Source of the DNA: Rhynchopus sp. YZ270_cl-10
Lineage: Eukaryota; Euglenozoa; Diplonemea; Diplonemida; Diplonemidae
Assembly: GCA_964035575.1 (NCBI GenBank)
Contig: OZ037868.1
Coordinates: 1 to 64,000, forward strand
DNA: 64,000 nt
Direction: 5' to 3'
The position numbers and the translations under genes are program-made. The first letter of the stretch is position 1; each line of letters begins with the position of its first letter. Under the pieces are notes generated by a model. It was not told where the DNA came from. It saw nothing but the letters and a program-made list of their open reading frames with translations, and did no database searches. Below, one piece after another: positions 11,114-21,369 of this stretch.

Positions 11114-11122
11114 AGCAGAGAG

Positions 11123-11139
11123 GCAAACCCGCAAACCGT
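11123..11139 (-). repeat. Two-unit inverted trace of satellite 1
   Basis: GGCAAACCCGCAAACCG is the reverse complement of two GGGTTTGC units and directly follows satellite 2. Confidence 0.6.
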
Positions 11140-11295
11140 AAAGAGGGGTGATGTAGTGAGGGGTAAAAATAGCTGTTCATGTTTTGATTATGCAACGTTA
11201 CTGGTAGCAAAAAGGGATACAAAATCCAGGAAAATTAAGCAGCGAACGTGACTGGTCTTGGCTCTCAAAAACAACAGCCATGACGAAAAGGACAC

Positions 11296-11445
11296 AAAAG
11301 TGGAAAAACAACAATGATAGGATCGATTCGCGAAGTACCTCTGCACTCTTGTTTCTAAAATAAGAAATGTGAGGCATTAATACTCCGAGAACTGATAACC
11401 AAGCACCACAGCGAGTGGCGCATGTACAGAGAGGGGAAACGACGC
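11296..11445. repeat. Direct duplication, copy 1
   Basis: About 150 bp beginning AAAGTGGAAAAACAACAATG is repeated at 11740-11885 with few differences. The first 75 bp or so are nearly identical, and small insertions and deletions follow. Confidence 0.8.
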
Positions 11446-11655
11446 AAGGAAGGGGTGTCACTTGCATGAGTAATAATAGGAAAGATAATGGGAAAGAAGG
11501 GTTGTGATAACATACAAGGTTGATGCGCGGTTGCAATGGAGGGTGCACGCCATCTGTAGTGGTAGGTCCCCGACAGAGAACTCCTTGAACCCAGACGGCG
11601 TGCTCCTCAGCTTCACCACACCACGATGCGGGGTACTCAAGATCCAAGCTAGCCA

Positions 11656-11687
11656 GTTCATGCAGCCCGCAACAGGGCTGCATGAAC
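11656..11687. repeat. Perfect 13-bp inverted repeat with 6-nt loop
   Basis: GTTCATGCAGCCC pairs exactly with GGGCTGCATGAAC across the loop GCAACA. It lies between the two copies of the direct duplication. It could fold as an RNA hairpin, but nothing shows transcription. Confidence 0.7.
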
Positions 11688-11739
11688 GATCTTGCTTTGG
11701 AGACTGAGACACTTTACTACTTCACAGTAATTAGAAAGA

Positions 11740-11885
11740 CAAAGTGGAAAAACAACAATGATAGGATCGATTCGCGAAGTACCTCTGCACTCTTGTTTCT
11801 AAAATGAGAAAATCTGAGTCATTAATATTCCGAGAACTGATAACAAGCACCACAGCGAGTGGCGCATGTACAGAGAGGGGAAACG
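11740..11885. repeat. Direct duplication, copy 2
   Basis: This is the partner of 11296-11445, offset by about 444 bp in the same orientation. Confidence 0.8.
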
Positions 11886-12766
11886 AAGAATCACTTGCGT
11901 GAGTTTAATATGTAAAGAAGTGTTGAGAAAACATGCAGTAGTACCATACGATGGTTCATGGAAAGGGGGGGGACATCAAAGCAACATGCCCCCTGTCCTG
12001 GATTATCCCGGGTCTGGACTGGAGATGTGTGCACATGTGCTGCCTATGTAGTCCCCTCGAAACACGTGGCAAATGGGTGCTTCCTTTAACGGCAACCCAC
12101 AAGAGTAGAACAACACCCTAAATTCTTGGGAAACAGCAATGCAGGCCACTGACCCGGAGTCTCTCTTCTATGTTGTATGCTACTAGACAAACATGACGCT
12201 CTGCCAAGGCAGCGGGGTCCCAAACGCTGGGGGAGGTATCCTATGTAATAGGAACCTTGGGGGGGAGAAAGGAAGTGAAAGATGAATGTGCCGCCCATCA
12301 CACATACGAAAATAGAAAAGTTGTAAGATGAATCATTGATGCTAAGATTTTGTAGGACAATAATGTGCTCTGGCAGGATCTACCCGAAGGCTGTATACTT
12401 AAAAGATATAGACTGCGGTGTGCTAGGGGGTGGGGGAGACCCTAGAAGGACCCGAGAAGGACCTTTTTTACCTAATTTTTAGGTAAAATCACACCAGACT
12501 ATAGAATTATTTTTGTTTCGTTCCTTTACGGTAGCACAATTATTTTTCTTGTTCCGGGCAGGCATAGTGCTAAGCGCCGTTTTGCCTTTTTGGGACAAGA
12601 ACAAAAAACGCAGTTTTGCCATCGTTGGTTGCATGGGTGAAACGGGGGGAGGCCCGGGGCGACGGAGACATGCCACCTCCCTCTTCGGGGAAAGCAACCT
12701 TTTCAATAATAAAATGAAACTCGGGAACTGGAACACTGCTACCCTTACCAAATACATTACTAATTA

Positions 12767-13014
12767 CTGGGGTGGGGCGAATAAGATAAAGGGGGGGAAT
12801 AAGAGATAAGGAGCGAATAGGAGACAAGGATTGAGATGTGGTCTGTTCTTGCAGGGAATAAGAGATACGGGTTTTCCCCCATAACTCCAATTCGCAGCAA
12901 AAAAAAACCCCCTGCAAAGAAAAAAAAGAGGTAAAAAGAAGTGAAAACCCCCTATTTTTGGCTCGTCCGTTCGCCTATTTGGAGATGCCATATCTCTTAT
13001 TCACCCCTCCCCAG
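12767..13014. mobile_element. Small TA-flanked inverted-repeat element (Tc1/mariner-like MITE)
   Basis: The ends read CTGGGGTGGGGCGAATAAGA on the left and, reverse-complemented, CTGGGGAGGGGTGAATAAGA on the right, each bordered by TA. The length of about 248 bp without coding capacity fits a non-autonomous element. A TA target fits Tc1/mariner, but no transposase is present to confirm the family. Confidence 0.6.
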
Positions 13015-13059
13015 TAACACACGTTAAAAAAAAGGGGGGGAAAGATAATTCTAGGCATA

Positions 13060-13299
13060 CTGTGCGGGCGACCCGTTTTTGGGCGAGTAATTAATTCGCC
13101 CCTGATTTTCAAAAGCAAACTGTCGAGGTATTGGTCAAGCGGAACCAAAAATTTTCTCGAAAGTTCCCTCATATTTTCGTTGGTGCACTTTTCCCAAGGT
13201 AAAATCCCTGCAAAAAAAAAAGAACTCGCCTAAAACTCGCCCTCCAAAAATGGGAGAGTTTTGGGCGAGTAGACGGGTTTTTTCTACTCTCCCGCACAG
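13060..13299. mobile_element. Small TA-flanked inverted-repeat element (Tc1/mariner-like MITE)
   Basis: Terminal inverted repeats CTGTGCGGG are flanked by TA on both sides, giving a 240-bp element. Inner parts pair loosely through GGGCGAGT and CCCGT motifs. It sits only 45 bp from another TA-flanked element with different ends. Confidence 0.65.
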
Positions 13300-13877
13300 T
13301 ATGTATGTCTAGGGGGGAAAAAAACACGTACTCTTGCACACAGTAACATGAAGATCTTCAACAAGAAATACATTTGTCAAGATTCTTATTTGTCTCTTCA
13401 CAAAAAAAAAATCACAAATTGTTATGATCTTGATCAAAAAGAAGGTTTGGGCCCGTGCAAAAATGCCTTTTCTTGATATTTTCTGAAACTGCGCCTTGCA
13501 GCTGTGGGATTGCTTCAAGATATAAGTACATTAGTACATTGATGGCACCACTCAGGGGGATGATAGGATAGGGTTAAGGCAGACGAGACGAGGAGAAGGA
13601 GCAACGAAAGCGCAGACACTCTCAACAAATCTGTGAAAGTGTTGGTGAGTGTCGCTTGCAGTGCATGCCACGTCTCTCAAGGCAAGGTGAGTGTCCTGCT
13701 GCGAGCAGGCTCCTGAACGAGCTATGAACGGCAACTATGACACCATTCGGGTACAGTAGAAACTATACGGGGGGAGTCCCCAATGAAAAAAAAAACAAAA
13801 CAAAAAAATGCGGCTACCAAAAGCTACCGTTACCTGTAGTCAGCGTCACGCCTACCTCGGCAGGTTACAGTGAAAAA

Positions 13878-13935
13878 CAAGTTATTGCCATCGAAGGGGA
13901 AAAAAAAAACGGGGTGTGCTGTGGATATGGGGGCC
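13878..13935 (+). mobile_element. Solo end of a dispersed inverted-repeat element (family of 23.1 kb)
   Basis: A stretch with CAAGTTATTGC, an A-rich run and CGGGGTGTGCTGTGGATATG matches the ends of the elements at 23108-23545 and 28440-28642. No partner end was found nearby, so it looks like a fragment. Confidence 0.5.
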
Positions 13936-14228
13936 CAACAGTTGGGCCTCACCCTTTCGCTTAGGGATGTACACATCCTTACAGGCAGTACACCCGTAAC
14001 CCATAAGTGTAGCAGAACCGAAGTCCTGGCCTGACCGTTGGTCTCACCAGAGCAATTCCTCAGAAACTCAGATATGCAAAACAGCAGCATGCCCGACCCG
14101 ACCACGAGCAAACTCTCTAGACGTGCACCACACCAACACTCGTCCCGCGAGTGTCACTGAGCTGGGACATGCTTTCTACTGAATCCAGACGAGACCTGTA
14201 GATTGATGCATGGAATTGAATGAGGGGG

Positions 14229-17200
14229 TCACTTTGTGCCTGCAGACACACTTGCTTGGGGATGTGCATACCGTTTTCTTATTGGTCTGGTGATACCTCT
14301 CCCCAAGACGCTCCCCTCCAAGTGCAAGGAGCCGTGTCGCCCCACGGAGCCGTTCAGAGGTGGGCTCTTGCGCACTGAGAGCGAGCCACTGCGGCCCAGG
14401 TTCCCTGTCCCTGTCGGGGTCCCTGCCTCACCAGAGCTGAAGAGCGGGTTGAGCTCGAGGTGGCGAAGAGAGCTCTCAGGGTCGGGGAGACGTTCGGACG
14501 TCACTAGCGGCACGTGCTGCTCGTCTCTCTCCATGAAGTCGCCGTCAGTCAAGCGTTCCAGTTGCGAGCTTGTGGAGTCCAGTTCGTGGAATGGCTTGTT
14601 TTTCTGGCTGCCCACCATGCAGAACCAGTACAGCGCAAACGAACCCATCCCGCCCTGCCCACCAATATCCCGCCAGTAGTGGTACTCGTCCAGCACAAAG
14701 ACAGAAGAATCCACAACAAACTTGAGCAAAATAAAGTACATCACAACCTGTGCCAACACCGATGCAGCGTCCGACCCCCAATGCACCGTAGGGTTGTCGT
14801 CTGCCATCGCCACTACGGTCACAACCATCATCGCAGTCTCCAGCGCGTAGATCGTGATCTCACCTACGTTTTCATAAGGTGCAACGTACGGGCGGGTAGC
14901 CAGAAGAAGAAGTGTGAACAAAGCAAGAAGAATGGTCATCACAATGGCCCTAATAGAGCAAGCGGCTTTGGTAGCGGGCTGCAGCGCAGTGAGGGAGGAA
15001 AGGATCAGCACGAAGATGAGTTCGATGAAGAGGAAAAAGCGCCACTTCTGGATGTACCCGTCGAAGGCAAGGTGGTGCAGCTGGAACCACTGCTCGTCTG
15101 CGGGGCTGTTCTCCACCCATTCGCTTTTGCCCCAGAAGACACGCTTCATAAGTGACTGCTCACCTTCGAAGTCGACGTACTTCCCTTTGTCTCGTAAGTC
15201 GCGCACAGTTTTGAACACATACAACGGAACCCCCGCCACAAATGAGACAAACAACACAGCTCCCAATAACTTAAATATGAGCTCCGAAGAAATAATAGCC
15301 GTGATAGCACCCACTCCAGACCCACCGTACAAAAATACGTAAGGAATTAGCAGCCACCCAAATCGGGCACGCACAAGAAGGTTTGCTTTGTTTATCTTCC
15401 CGCAGGTGTCCTGATGTAAGTCTTCTGTGGTGCGACGTTTGATTTTGCCGAACAGAAAGGCGGCCGCCACCGCACACACCAAGAACAGCGTTGCGTTGAA
15501 GATGAGGGCACCCACCACAGCGCCGTTGTACTCCCTGAACTCTCCGCCTCCCAACTTCAGCCCGAGAGGGTTCAGAGTGCGGTCAAGCTTGTCTGGACCT
15601 GTACCGGGGCACAACATGGCCCTTGTGACCATCGCCAGAACACTCATCTTCGCTCCTGTGTTGGCGGCAGCAGGCATGACGACACTGCTTGCGAACAGGG
15701 CAGCGTTTGCCACTGCCTGCTGCTCCTGTAGCGCTTCTTGGTTTGCGATGTGCGGCGAAGCGCCAACGATATTGGCACGTTGCCTGCAAGCGCCTGCAGT
15801 GCGGCAGTACTCCTCTGGGTTGGCAACCTTCAGCAAAGATGGCTCAAGATTCACATCCACAAGCTCCGTATCGGGGCTGACAAGGACATACTCGGGGTGG
15901 TACAGGGTGATCACAACCAAGCCCTCTTCCGAGACTCGCACCTTGAAACCCTCCTTCCCGCTCTCCGACACAGTCTTCAAAAGGCGTGCATCCGAGCGGT
16001 GTGTTTTGATTGTCACAAGAGGCGTGCTGCCTTCAGGGAAGAAGACCTTCTCGCCACCGTTTGCATCCGTCACAGCGAACGGGATGTCGCCCTTCGCGGC
16101 AATCACATCCTTACCCACTGGGAAAGTCGCCACTTGGGTGACCTTCTCCTGAACCTCTTCCGCAGGCACTTTCACAGCGGTTGGCTCCACAGGTTCCTGC
16201 GGTGCCTGTGTGGGTGCGGTAGTCTGTGCCACAGTCGGCGTGGGTGTGGGTGGTGCCTGTGTTGATACAGCTTGTGTTGGTGTCGTTGTTGGCGTTTGCG
16301 TAACTGGTGCTTGCGTCACTGGTGCTTGCGTTGGTGTCGCTGTTAGAGGCACAAGTGTTGCTGGTGCTTGAGTAGATGGTGTCTGTGTTGGCACAGCACT
16401 TGGCGCAACTGTGGGTCCAGCAGTCGGAATTCCTGTTGGCACTGCAGTTGGCACAGCGGTTGGGACCGCAGTTGGAACAGATGTCGGCACAACAGTTGGC
16501 ACTGCTGTTGGTACTGCCGTGGGAACCACGGTTGGAATGGCTGTCGGAACAGCCGTCGCTCCTGGTGGCACTGCGGTTGGTACCGCCGTTGGCGCGGCAG
16601 TTGGTGGTGATGGTGTTGGTGGCGAAGACGTCAGGGGTGATGGTGTTGGCGGCGACGGGGTCAATGGTGCCGGGCTCGGCGGTGAAGGTGTCGGTGGTGA
16701 TGGTGTGGGTGGTGACGGGGACACCGGTGCAGGAGTTGGTGGTGAAGGTGTTGGCGGTGAAGGCGTCAGTGGCGAAGGAGTCGGTGGTGACGGAGTTGGG
16801 GGTGAAGGCGTCGGTGGCGATGGTGTCGGTGGTAAAGGGGTTGGTGGCGACGGGGTGAGTGGCGAAGGCGTCGGTGGTGATGGTGTGGGTGGCGAAGGTG
16901 TTGGGGGTGCAGGGGTGGGTGGTGACGGTGTCGGTGGTGAAGGCGTTGGCGGTGAAGGGGAAACCGGTGCAGGAGTTGGGGGTGAAGGCGTCGGTGGTGA
17001 TGGTGTGGGTGGTGAAGGTGTTGGGGGTGCAGGGGTGGGTGGTGACGGTGTCGGTGGTGCAGGGGTTGGTGGCGATGGAGTTGGTGGTGACGGCGTCGGT
17101 GGCGATGGTGTCGGTGGCGACGGAGTTGGGGGTGCAGGGGTTGGTGGCGACGGAGTTGGTGGCGACGGCGTCGGTGGCGATGGTGTCGGTGGTGAAGGGG

Positions 17201-20033
17201 TTGGTGGTGCAGGGGTTGGTGGCGACGGAGTTGGTGGCGACGGCGTCGGTGGCGATGGTGTCGGTGGCGATGGTGTCGGTGGTGAAGGGGTTGGTGGTGC
17301 AGGGGTTGGTGGCGACGGAGTTGGTGGCGACGGCGTCGGTGGCGATGGTGTCGGTGGTGAAGGGGTTGGTGGCGACGGGGTGAGTGGCGAAGGCGTCGGT
17401 GGTGATGGTGTGGGTGGCGAAGGTGTTGGGGGTGCAGGGGTGGGTGGTGACGGTGTCGGTGGTGAAGGCGTTGGTGGTGCAGGGGTTGGTGGCGATGGTG
17501 TCGGCGGTACCGGCGTAGGTGGCGACGGTGTCGGCGGCGCAGGGGTTGGTGCAACATCGCAGCAAGTCTCCTTGTCACAGTAACTGACGGGTACCACGTC
17601 GGACACCCAGGCATGGGTTGCGTCGTAACCACAACCTGTACCGCAGCACATTGTCAACTCGGCAAGGGTACAGAGACGACGGCCGTCAAGTGCACACACG
17701 TCCATGGCCTGGGAGTAGGTGAGTGTATTTCCGTAACAGCTGCGTCCTGCGTTGCTAGAGTCACAGTCTGTACCATTGTGAGAGCAGCACCTTGCGGACC
17801 CTGTGGAGCCATCCTGGATGGAGGTCCCTCCGCACACGTCAGCCTGGAGCTGGTGCGTGGTGCTGCACGCAACACTGCCCGCTTTTGGGGACCAGTTGGC
17901 AGGGCACGAAAACGCAGAGCACATCAAATCCGGTGCAGGGGTCTGTGGTGCTGGTGTTGGTGGGGATGGAGTTGGTGGAGACGGAGTAGGCGGGGACGGT
18001 GTCGGGGGAGCTGGTGTTGGCGGTGCCGGCGTCGGTGGGGATGGTGTTGGTGGTGAGGGAGTCGGTGGCGACGGCGTTGGGGGTGCAGGGGTGGGTGGTG
18101 ACGGTGTCGGTGGCGATGGAGTCGGTGGCGAAGGTGTAGGTGGCGATGGTGTCGGCGGTGATGGAGTCGGTGGTGACGGAGTTGGAGGTGAAGGAGTGGG
18201 TGGTGAAGGCGTCGGTGGCGATGGAGTTGGGGGTGCAGGGGTTGGTGGCGATGGAGTCGGTGGCGACGGAGTTGGAGGTGAAGGGGTGGGTGGTGACGGC
18301 GTCGGTGGCGATGGTGTCGGTGGCGAAGGGGTCGGTGGCGACGGCGTTGGGGGTGCAGGGGTTGGTGGCGATGGAGTCGGTGGCGACGGAGTTGGAGGTG
18401 AAGGGGTGGGTGGTGACGGCGTCGGTGGCGATGGTGTTGGGGGTGATGGAGTCGGTGGCGAAGGGGTCGGTGGCGACGGCGTTGGGGGTGCAGGGGTTGG
18501 TGGTGAAGGTGTCGGTGGCGAAGGCGTTGGTGGGGATGGTGTTGGGGGTGATGGAGTGGGTGGCGACGGAGTTGGAGGTGCAGGGGTGGGTGGTGACGGT
18601 GTCGGTGGCGATGGAGTCGGTGGCGAAGGTGTAGGTGGCGATGGTGTCGGCGGTGATGGAGTCGGTGGTGACGGAGTTGGAGGTGCAGGGGTGGGTGGTG
18701 AAGGCGTCGGTGGCGATGGAGTTGGGGGTGCAGGGGTTGGTGGCGATGGTGTTGGGGGTGCAGGGGTGGGTGGTGACGGTGTCGGTGGCGAAGGCGTTGG
18801 TGGCGATGGTGTCGGCGGTGCTGGAGTAGTTGGCGCGTCAAAATATGTAATAAAGATACCTTCGACGTCGCCGTCATGATTATCCATAGTATATGTGCAA
18901 ACGAGCCTGTCTGAGCGTAGGTATGCAAGCGACGGATGGGCCATCCCACCTAAAAAACTTGAAACGTACCTGAAGCTTACCTTCCGACCCGAGGCGGCGA
19001 ACTGCTGGATAACAATGTTACCGGACTGCCTCCACGTTACCGCAAAGCCGCCTGTTAAAGTAAGAGAGATGACGTGGCTCTCCCAGTCACTCGAACTCGA
19101 CATTTCAGAGACGCCCAGCTCACTGGCACCTCCCACACCATTTGCGTCGAAGATTCTTGCTTTGATATCTTCGTTCCGCCACGTGCCCGTGTAGCTTGTC
19201 CACGTCACAACAACTCCTCCACCCGACATCTGGGCCACAGACGGGTTTATCTGCCAATTTGCCGTGCCCTCGACGTTGACAAGCGCTTCCGTTCCCGCGG
19301 CGGCAGCACCCAGGTTGGTGAAGGCTCTTCCCATGATGTCGTAGTCTTGGAGAGCAGTGTGGCTTTCCCACACAACGAAGAAGCCGTCTGTCCTGAAGGG
19401 CGCGATGGCTGGCCGTCTCTGCTTGTCAGCTGAAATGGCGTTCATCTTCAGCTCAGCAACACTTTGCTGTGTGACCGAGGAGCCTACTACTTTGTAAACA
19501 CGTCCGGCAATGTCGTCTTCGTTGCCGACAGTCTTCCACACAACCATAAATGTGTTGCCTTGCGCTGCTACGTCTGCGAACTCCTGGTTCCCGGAGGTGA
19601 GAGTGTGCACTGCAAATTCTGAGCCCAAGCGAGAATCGTCGCTGTTGAACACTTGAGCGTAAACGCCACCCGAATCGCCGTCTTGCCAGTAGCTGGTCCA
19701 CACCACGACGTAGCGTCCTGAGGGGAGTGCTGCAATGCGTGGGTACTTCTGGTCGTTTGTTTTGAAGGTGTTCACCACAAACTCACCTCCGGCAGTGGCG
19801 TCAGCGGCGTAGTGCCTGGCGCCAATACCCATCCCATTGCCGTCTATTTCGTACGAGTAGTACACGATGACGTAGCTGCCGTCTGTGAGCACCTGGGCAT
19901 AGCTCGCCTCCTGCTTGCCAGTGCTCTTTTCGTTGACTTGCAGGTCCTTTGCAGTCATCACCTTTTCAAAAACCGCCTGCGACACCTCCACAAAAAACAG
20001 TGCAGCGATACATATCCACACTGGATGTCGCAT
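14229..20033 (-). CDS. Giant 7TM surface protein with two Pro/Thr stalks and Cys-rich lectin-like domain
   Basis: This intronless gene encodes about 1,934 residues. ATG at 20033 is chosen because an AG acceptor lies 15 nt upstream and the protein then starts with a signal peptide ([20 protein letters not shown]). Residues about 20-400 hold repeats of the type [21 protein letters not shown], familiar from bacterial and algal secreted proteins and probably beta-propeller-like. [11 protein letters not shown] stalk follows (about 400-700), then a Cys-rich domain (about 703-830) with [10 protein letters not shown] and GTGCGYD as in short lectin-like domains of algal proteins. A second stalk with VPTA repeats runs to about 1295. 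A membrane-proximal region leads to seven hydrophobic segments (about 1500-1795), including [12 protein letters not shown], and then a charged tail. It is related to the genes at 47305 and 61067. A receptor, adhesion or channel role is inference. Confidence 0.85.
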   Translation of the reverse strand: MRHPVWICIAALFFVEVSQAVFEKVMTAKDLQVNEKSTGKQEASYAQVLTDGSYVIVYYSYEIDGNGMGIGARHYAADATAGGEFVVNTFKTNDQKYPRIAALPSGRYVVVWTSYWQDGDSGGVYAQVFNSDDSRLGSEFAVHTLTSGNQEFADVAAQGNTFMVVWKTVGNEDDIAGRVYKVVGSSVTQQSVAELKMNAISADKQRRPAIAPFRTDGFFVVWESHTALQDYDIMGRAFTNLGAAAAGTEALVNVEGTANWQINPSVAQMSGGGVVVTWTSYTGTWRNEDIKARIFDANGVGGASELGVSEMSSSSDWESHVISLTLTGGFAVTWRQSGNIVIQQFAASGRKVSFRYVSSFLGGMAHPSLAYLRSDRLVCTYTMDNHDGDVEGIFITYFDAPTTPAPPTPSPPTPSPPTPSPPTPAPPTPSPPTPAPPTPSPPTPSPPTPAPPTPSPPTPSPPTPSPPTPSPPTPSPPTPSPPTPAPPTPSPPTPSPPTPSPPTPSPPTPSPPTPAPPTPSPPTPSPPTPSPPTPSPPTPSPPTPSPPTPSPPTPSPPTPAPPTPSPPTPSPPTPSPPTPSPPTPSPPTPSPPTPSPPTPAPPTPSPPTPSPPTPSPPTPSPPTPSPPTPSPPTPSPPTPSPPTPSPPTPAPPTPSPPTPSPPTPSPPTPAPPTPAPPTPSPPTPSPPTPSPPTPAPQTPAPDLMCSAFSCPANWSPKAGSVACSTTHQLQADVCGGTSIQDGSTGSARCCSHNGTDCDSSNAGRSCYGNTLTYSQAMDVCALDGRRLCTLAELTMCCGTGCGYDATHAWVSDVVPVSYCDKETCCDVAPTPAPPTPSPPTPVPPTPSPPTPAPPTPSPPTPSPPTPAPPTPSPPTPSPPTPSPLTPSPPTPSPPTPSPPTPSPPTPSPPTPAPPTPSPPTPSPPTPSPPTPSPPTPSPPTPAPPTPSPPTPSPPTPSPPTPSPPTPAPPTPSPPTPSPPTPSPPTPSPPTPAPPTPSPPTPAPPTPSPPTPSPPTPSPPTPAPVSPSPPTPSPPTPSPPTPAPPTPSPPTPSPPTPSPLTPSPPTPLPPTPSPPTPSPPTPSPPTPSPLTPSPPTPSPPTPAPVSPSPPTPSPPTPSPPSPAPLTPSPPTPSPLTSSPPTPSPPTAAPTAVPTAVPPGATAVPTAIPTVVPTAVPTAVPTVVPTSVPTAVPTAVPTAVPTGIPTAGPTVAPSAVPTQTPSTQAPATLVPLTATPTQAPVTQAPVTQTPTTTPTQAVSTQAPPTPTPTVAQTTAPTQAPQEPVEPTAVKVPAEEVQEKVTQVATFPVGKDVIAAKGDIPFAVTDANGGEKVFFPEGSTPLVTIKTHRSDARLLKTVSESGKEGFKVRVSEEGLVVITLYHPEYVLVSPDTELVDVNLEPSLLKVANPEEYCRTAGACRQRANIVGASPHIANQEALQEQQAVANAALFASSVVMPAAANTGAKMSVLAMVTRAMLCPGTGPDKLDRTLNPLGLKLGGGEFREYNGAVVGALIFNATLFLVCAVAAAFLFGKIKRRTTEDLHQDTCGKINKANLLVRARFGWLLIPYVFLYGGSGVGAITAIISSELIFKLLGAVLFVSFVAGVPLYVFKTVRDLRDKGKYVDFEGEQSLMKRVFWGKSEWVENSPADEQWFQLHHLAFDGYIQKWRFFLFIELIFVLILSSLTALQPATKAACSIRAIVMTILLALFTLLLLATRPYVAPYENVGEITIYALETAMMVVTVVAMADDNPTVHWGSDAASVLAQVVMYFILLKFVVDSSVFVLDEYHYWRDIGGQGGMGSFALYWFCMVGSQKNKPFHELDSTSSQLERLTDGDFMERDEQHVPLVTSERLPDPESSLRHLELNPLFSSGEAGTPTGTGNLGRSGSLSVRKSPPLNGSVGRHGSLHLEGSVLGRGITRPIRKRYAHPQASVSAGTK

Positions 20034-20048
20034 GATGTGATTTAACCT

Positions 20049-20095
20049 CTGCAAGGGAGACGTGGTGAGAGAGTGGTGTGGGAGGACAGTGAAAA
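20049..20095 (-). promoter_or_regulatory. Probable splice-leader or 5'UTR 3' splice acceptor for the 14-20 kb gene
   Basis: On the minus strand a long pyrimidine-rich run (TCACTGTCCTCCC then CTCTCTCACCACGTCTCCC) ends in TTGCAG at 20049, 15 nt before the ATG. Confidence 0.6.
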
Positions 20096-20251
20096 GTGGG
20101 GATGAGGGTTTGTCTGCAACAGCTTTTGTTTTTGTTTTTGTACTTCATTCATTGGTCTTGCTTTTTAGTCTTGTTCTTTTTTACTGGTGAATTACGCTCC
20201 TCGCGAGCTAGGCTTGGGTAGGAGTTCGCCACTCTCTTAACCCCCATACCC

Positions 20252-20311
20252 ACAACCCCACAACCCCACAACCCCACAACCCCACAACCCCACAACCCCA
20301 CAACCCCACAA
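20252..20311. repeat. Octanucleotide array (ACAACCCC), 7.5 copies
   Basis: Seven perfect 8-bp units plus a partial one lie upstream of the giant surface gene. This is the third distinct octamer array in the window. Confidence 0.9.
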
Positions 20312-21369
20312 GGCAGAATCCCTCGTGTATCCTGCCGTTATGTATTGATACGCTTCCCGCCCACCCTTGGACAGTGCTCTAAATAGACATCAGCATCCTA
20401 TTTTCAATTTTTTTAAAGGGCACGAATACAGACACGTAAACGGAAACACTTTACCTAAAGCTGATGTAACACGGCCCACCCCCTTCCTCTCACTCCCCTC
20501 GAAACAAATACTAGCAATCATCGTCAAGAAACATGTACTCCGTTGGCGCCTGTGTGGGTTTTTATGTTTTAATCGTGATGAAAAAGAACTAAACTATTTT
20601 ATGGGGTGTCCTGGGCACTGCGTAATTCATGCGTCATGGGGTGAAATCGGGTGAAAGTATGTGAAAGTGGGTGTGTGGTACCCCCAGGAATGTGTCTTTT
20701 TTCGCTGACTTTCCTACAGCAATTTGGGAAGCCATTTAGGCTTTTACCGTGGGTGGCTCACATGATAATTGGATGATGGGAACGATTCAAAAGGAAGAAG
20801 CGTGAGGACAAATTTACCGTTGGCTCACACTGTGTGTAACAAAAATAAAGGTCCTCATGCATCACTGCACTAAACTGCATCACACATTTGGGCTGCCCCC
20901 AACAGACACATACCATCAAAGAGCGCGTCTTGTACGTCCGCCGCATGAACTGCGTCCCAGCGGATCGGGAGCTTGCACCTCACGCCCTCTGCGGGGGGGT
21001 CCGGCATTGCGGTGGAGACGGAACTCGGAGGGTCGTGCGTGAGCGCCATGGAGAGATGTCACCTGGCGGTGGGTCTTCGGTGAAGATGTCTGCGACACGG
21101 AGGAACGGGTGAAAGGCCGCCACGAAGAAGACGGGCATGAGGACGTGCCCCTTCACAAGGGGATCCAAGACGCAATCGTGCTTGACAATGTGAGAAGTAC
21201 TCCGCAACCGGCGCCGCAATCGAGAGAACGTTCCCTGGGACGCAGAAGCCCGGCTTCCCGGCGGTGCCTCCTCACCGACAGCTTCTGCCGACGCGACTCT
21301 TCACAGAACACTCTTTGTGTGAAACACAAATCATTGCAGTGTTGTGCCCCACTGCGCAGCTCATCCAGC

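Larger units (their letters stand above)
11114..14228. other. Gene-free spacer with direct duplication, hairpin and two small inverted-repeat elements
   Basis: No gene is supported in this 3.1 kb. It holds a two-unit inverted trace of satellite 1, a direct duplication (about 11296-11445 and 11740-11885), a 13-bp perfect hairpin, one GATGAATGTGCC motif (12281), two TA-flanked inverted-repeat elements (12767-13014 and 13060-13299) and a one-ended copy of a dispersed element (13878-13935). Homopolymer A and G runs are common. Confidence 0.6.
20034..21369. other. Intergenic spacer with a short octamer array
   Basis: No gene is seen. The spacer holds the 5' leader of the giant surface protein, the (ACAACCCC)n array at 20252-20311, and otherwise unremarkable sequence up to the 3' end of the LRR gene. 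Short frames on both strands near 20.9-21.3 kb have no recognisable domain. Confidence 0.6.

Noticed and set aside
9103-11251. Proteins of 600-680 residues made of ELWSCGAV or APQLHSST on either strand
   Set aside because: The perfect 8-bp array has no stop codon in any frame, so these carry no coding evidence.
11296-11885. Terminal repeats of a retroelement
   Set aside because: The repeats are about 150 bp with only about 300 bp between them and no primer-site, polypurine or coding signals.
16411-18879. Plus-strand Gly/Val-rich proteins opposite the Pro/Thr stalks
   Set aside because: They mirror the PPTP codons of the minus-strand gene, which has a signal peptide, conserved 7TM region and paralogues.
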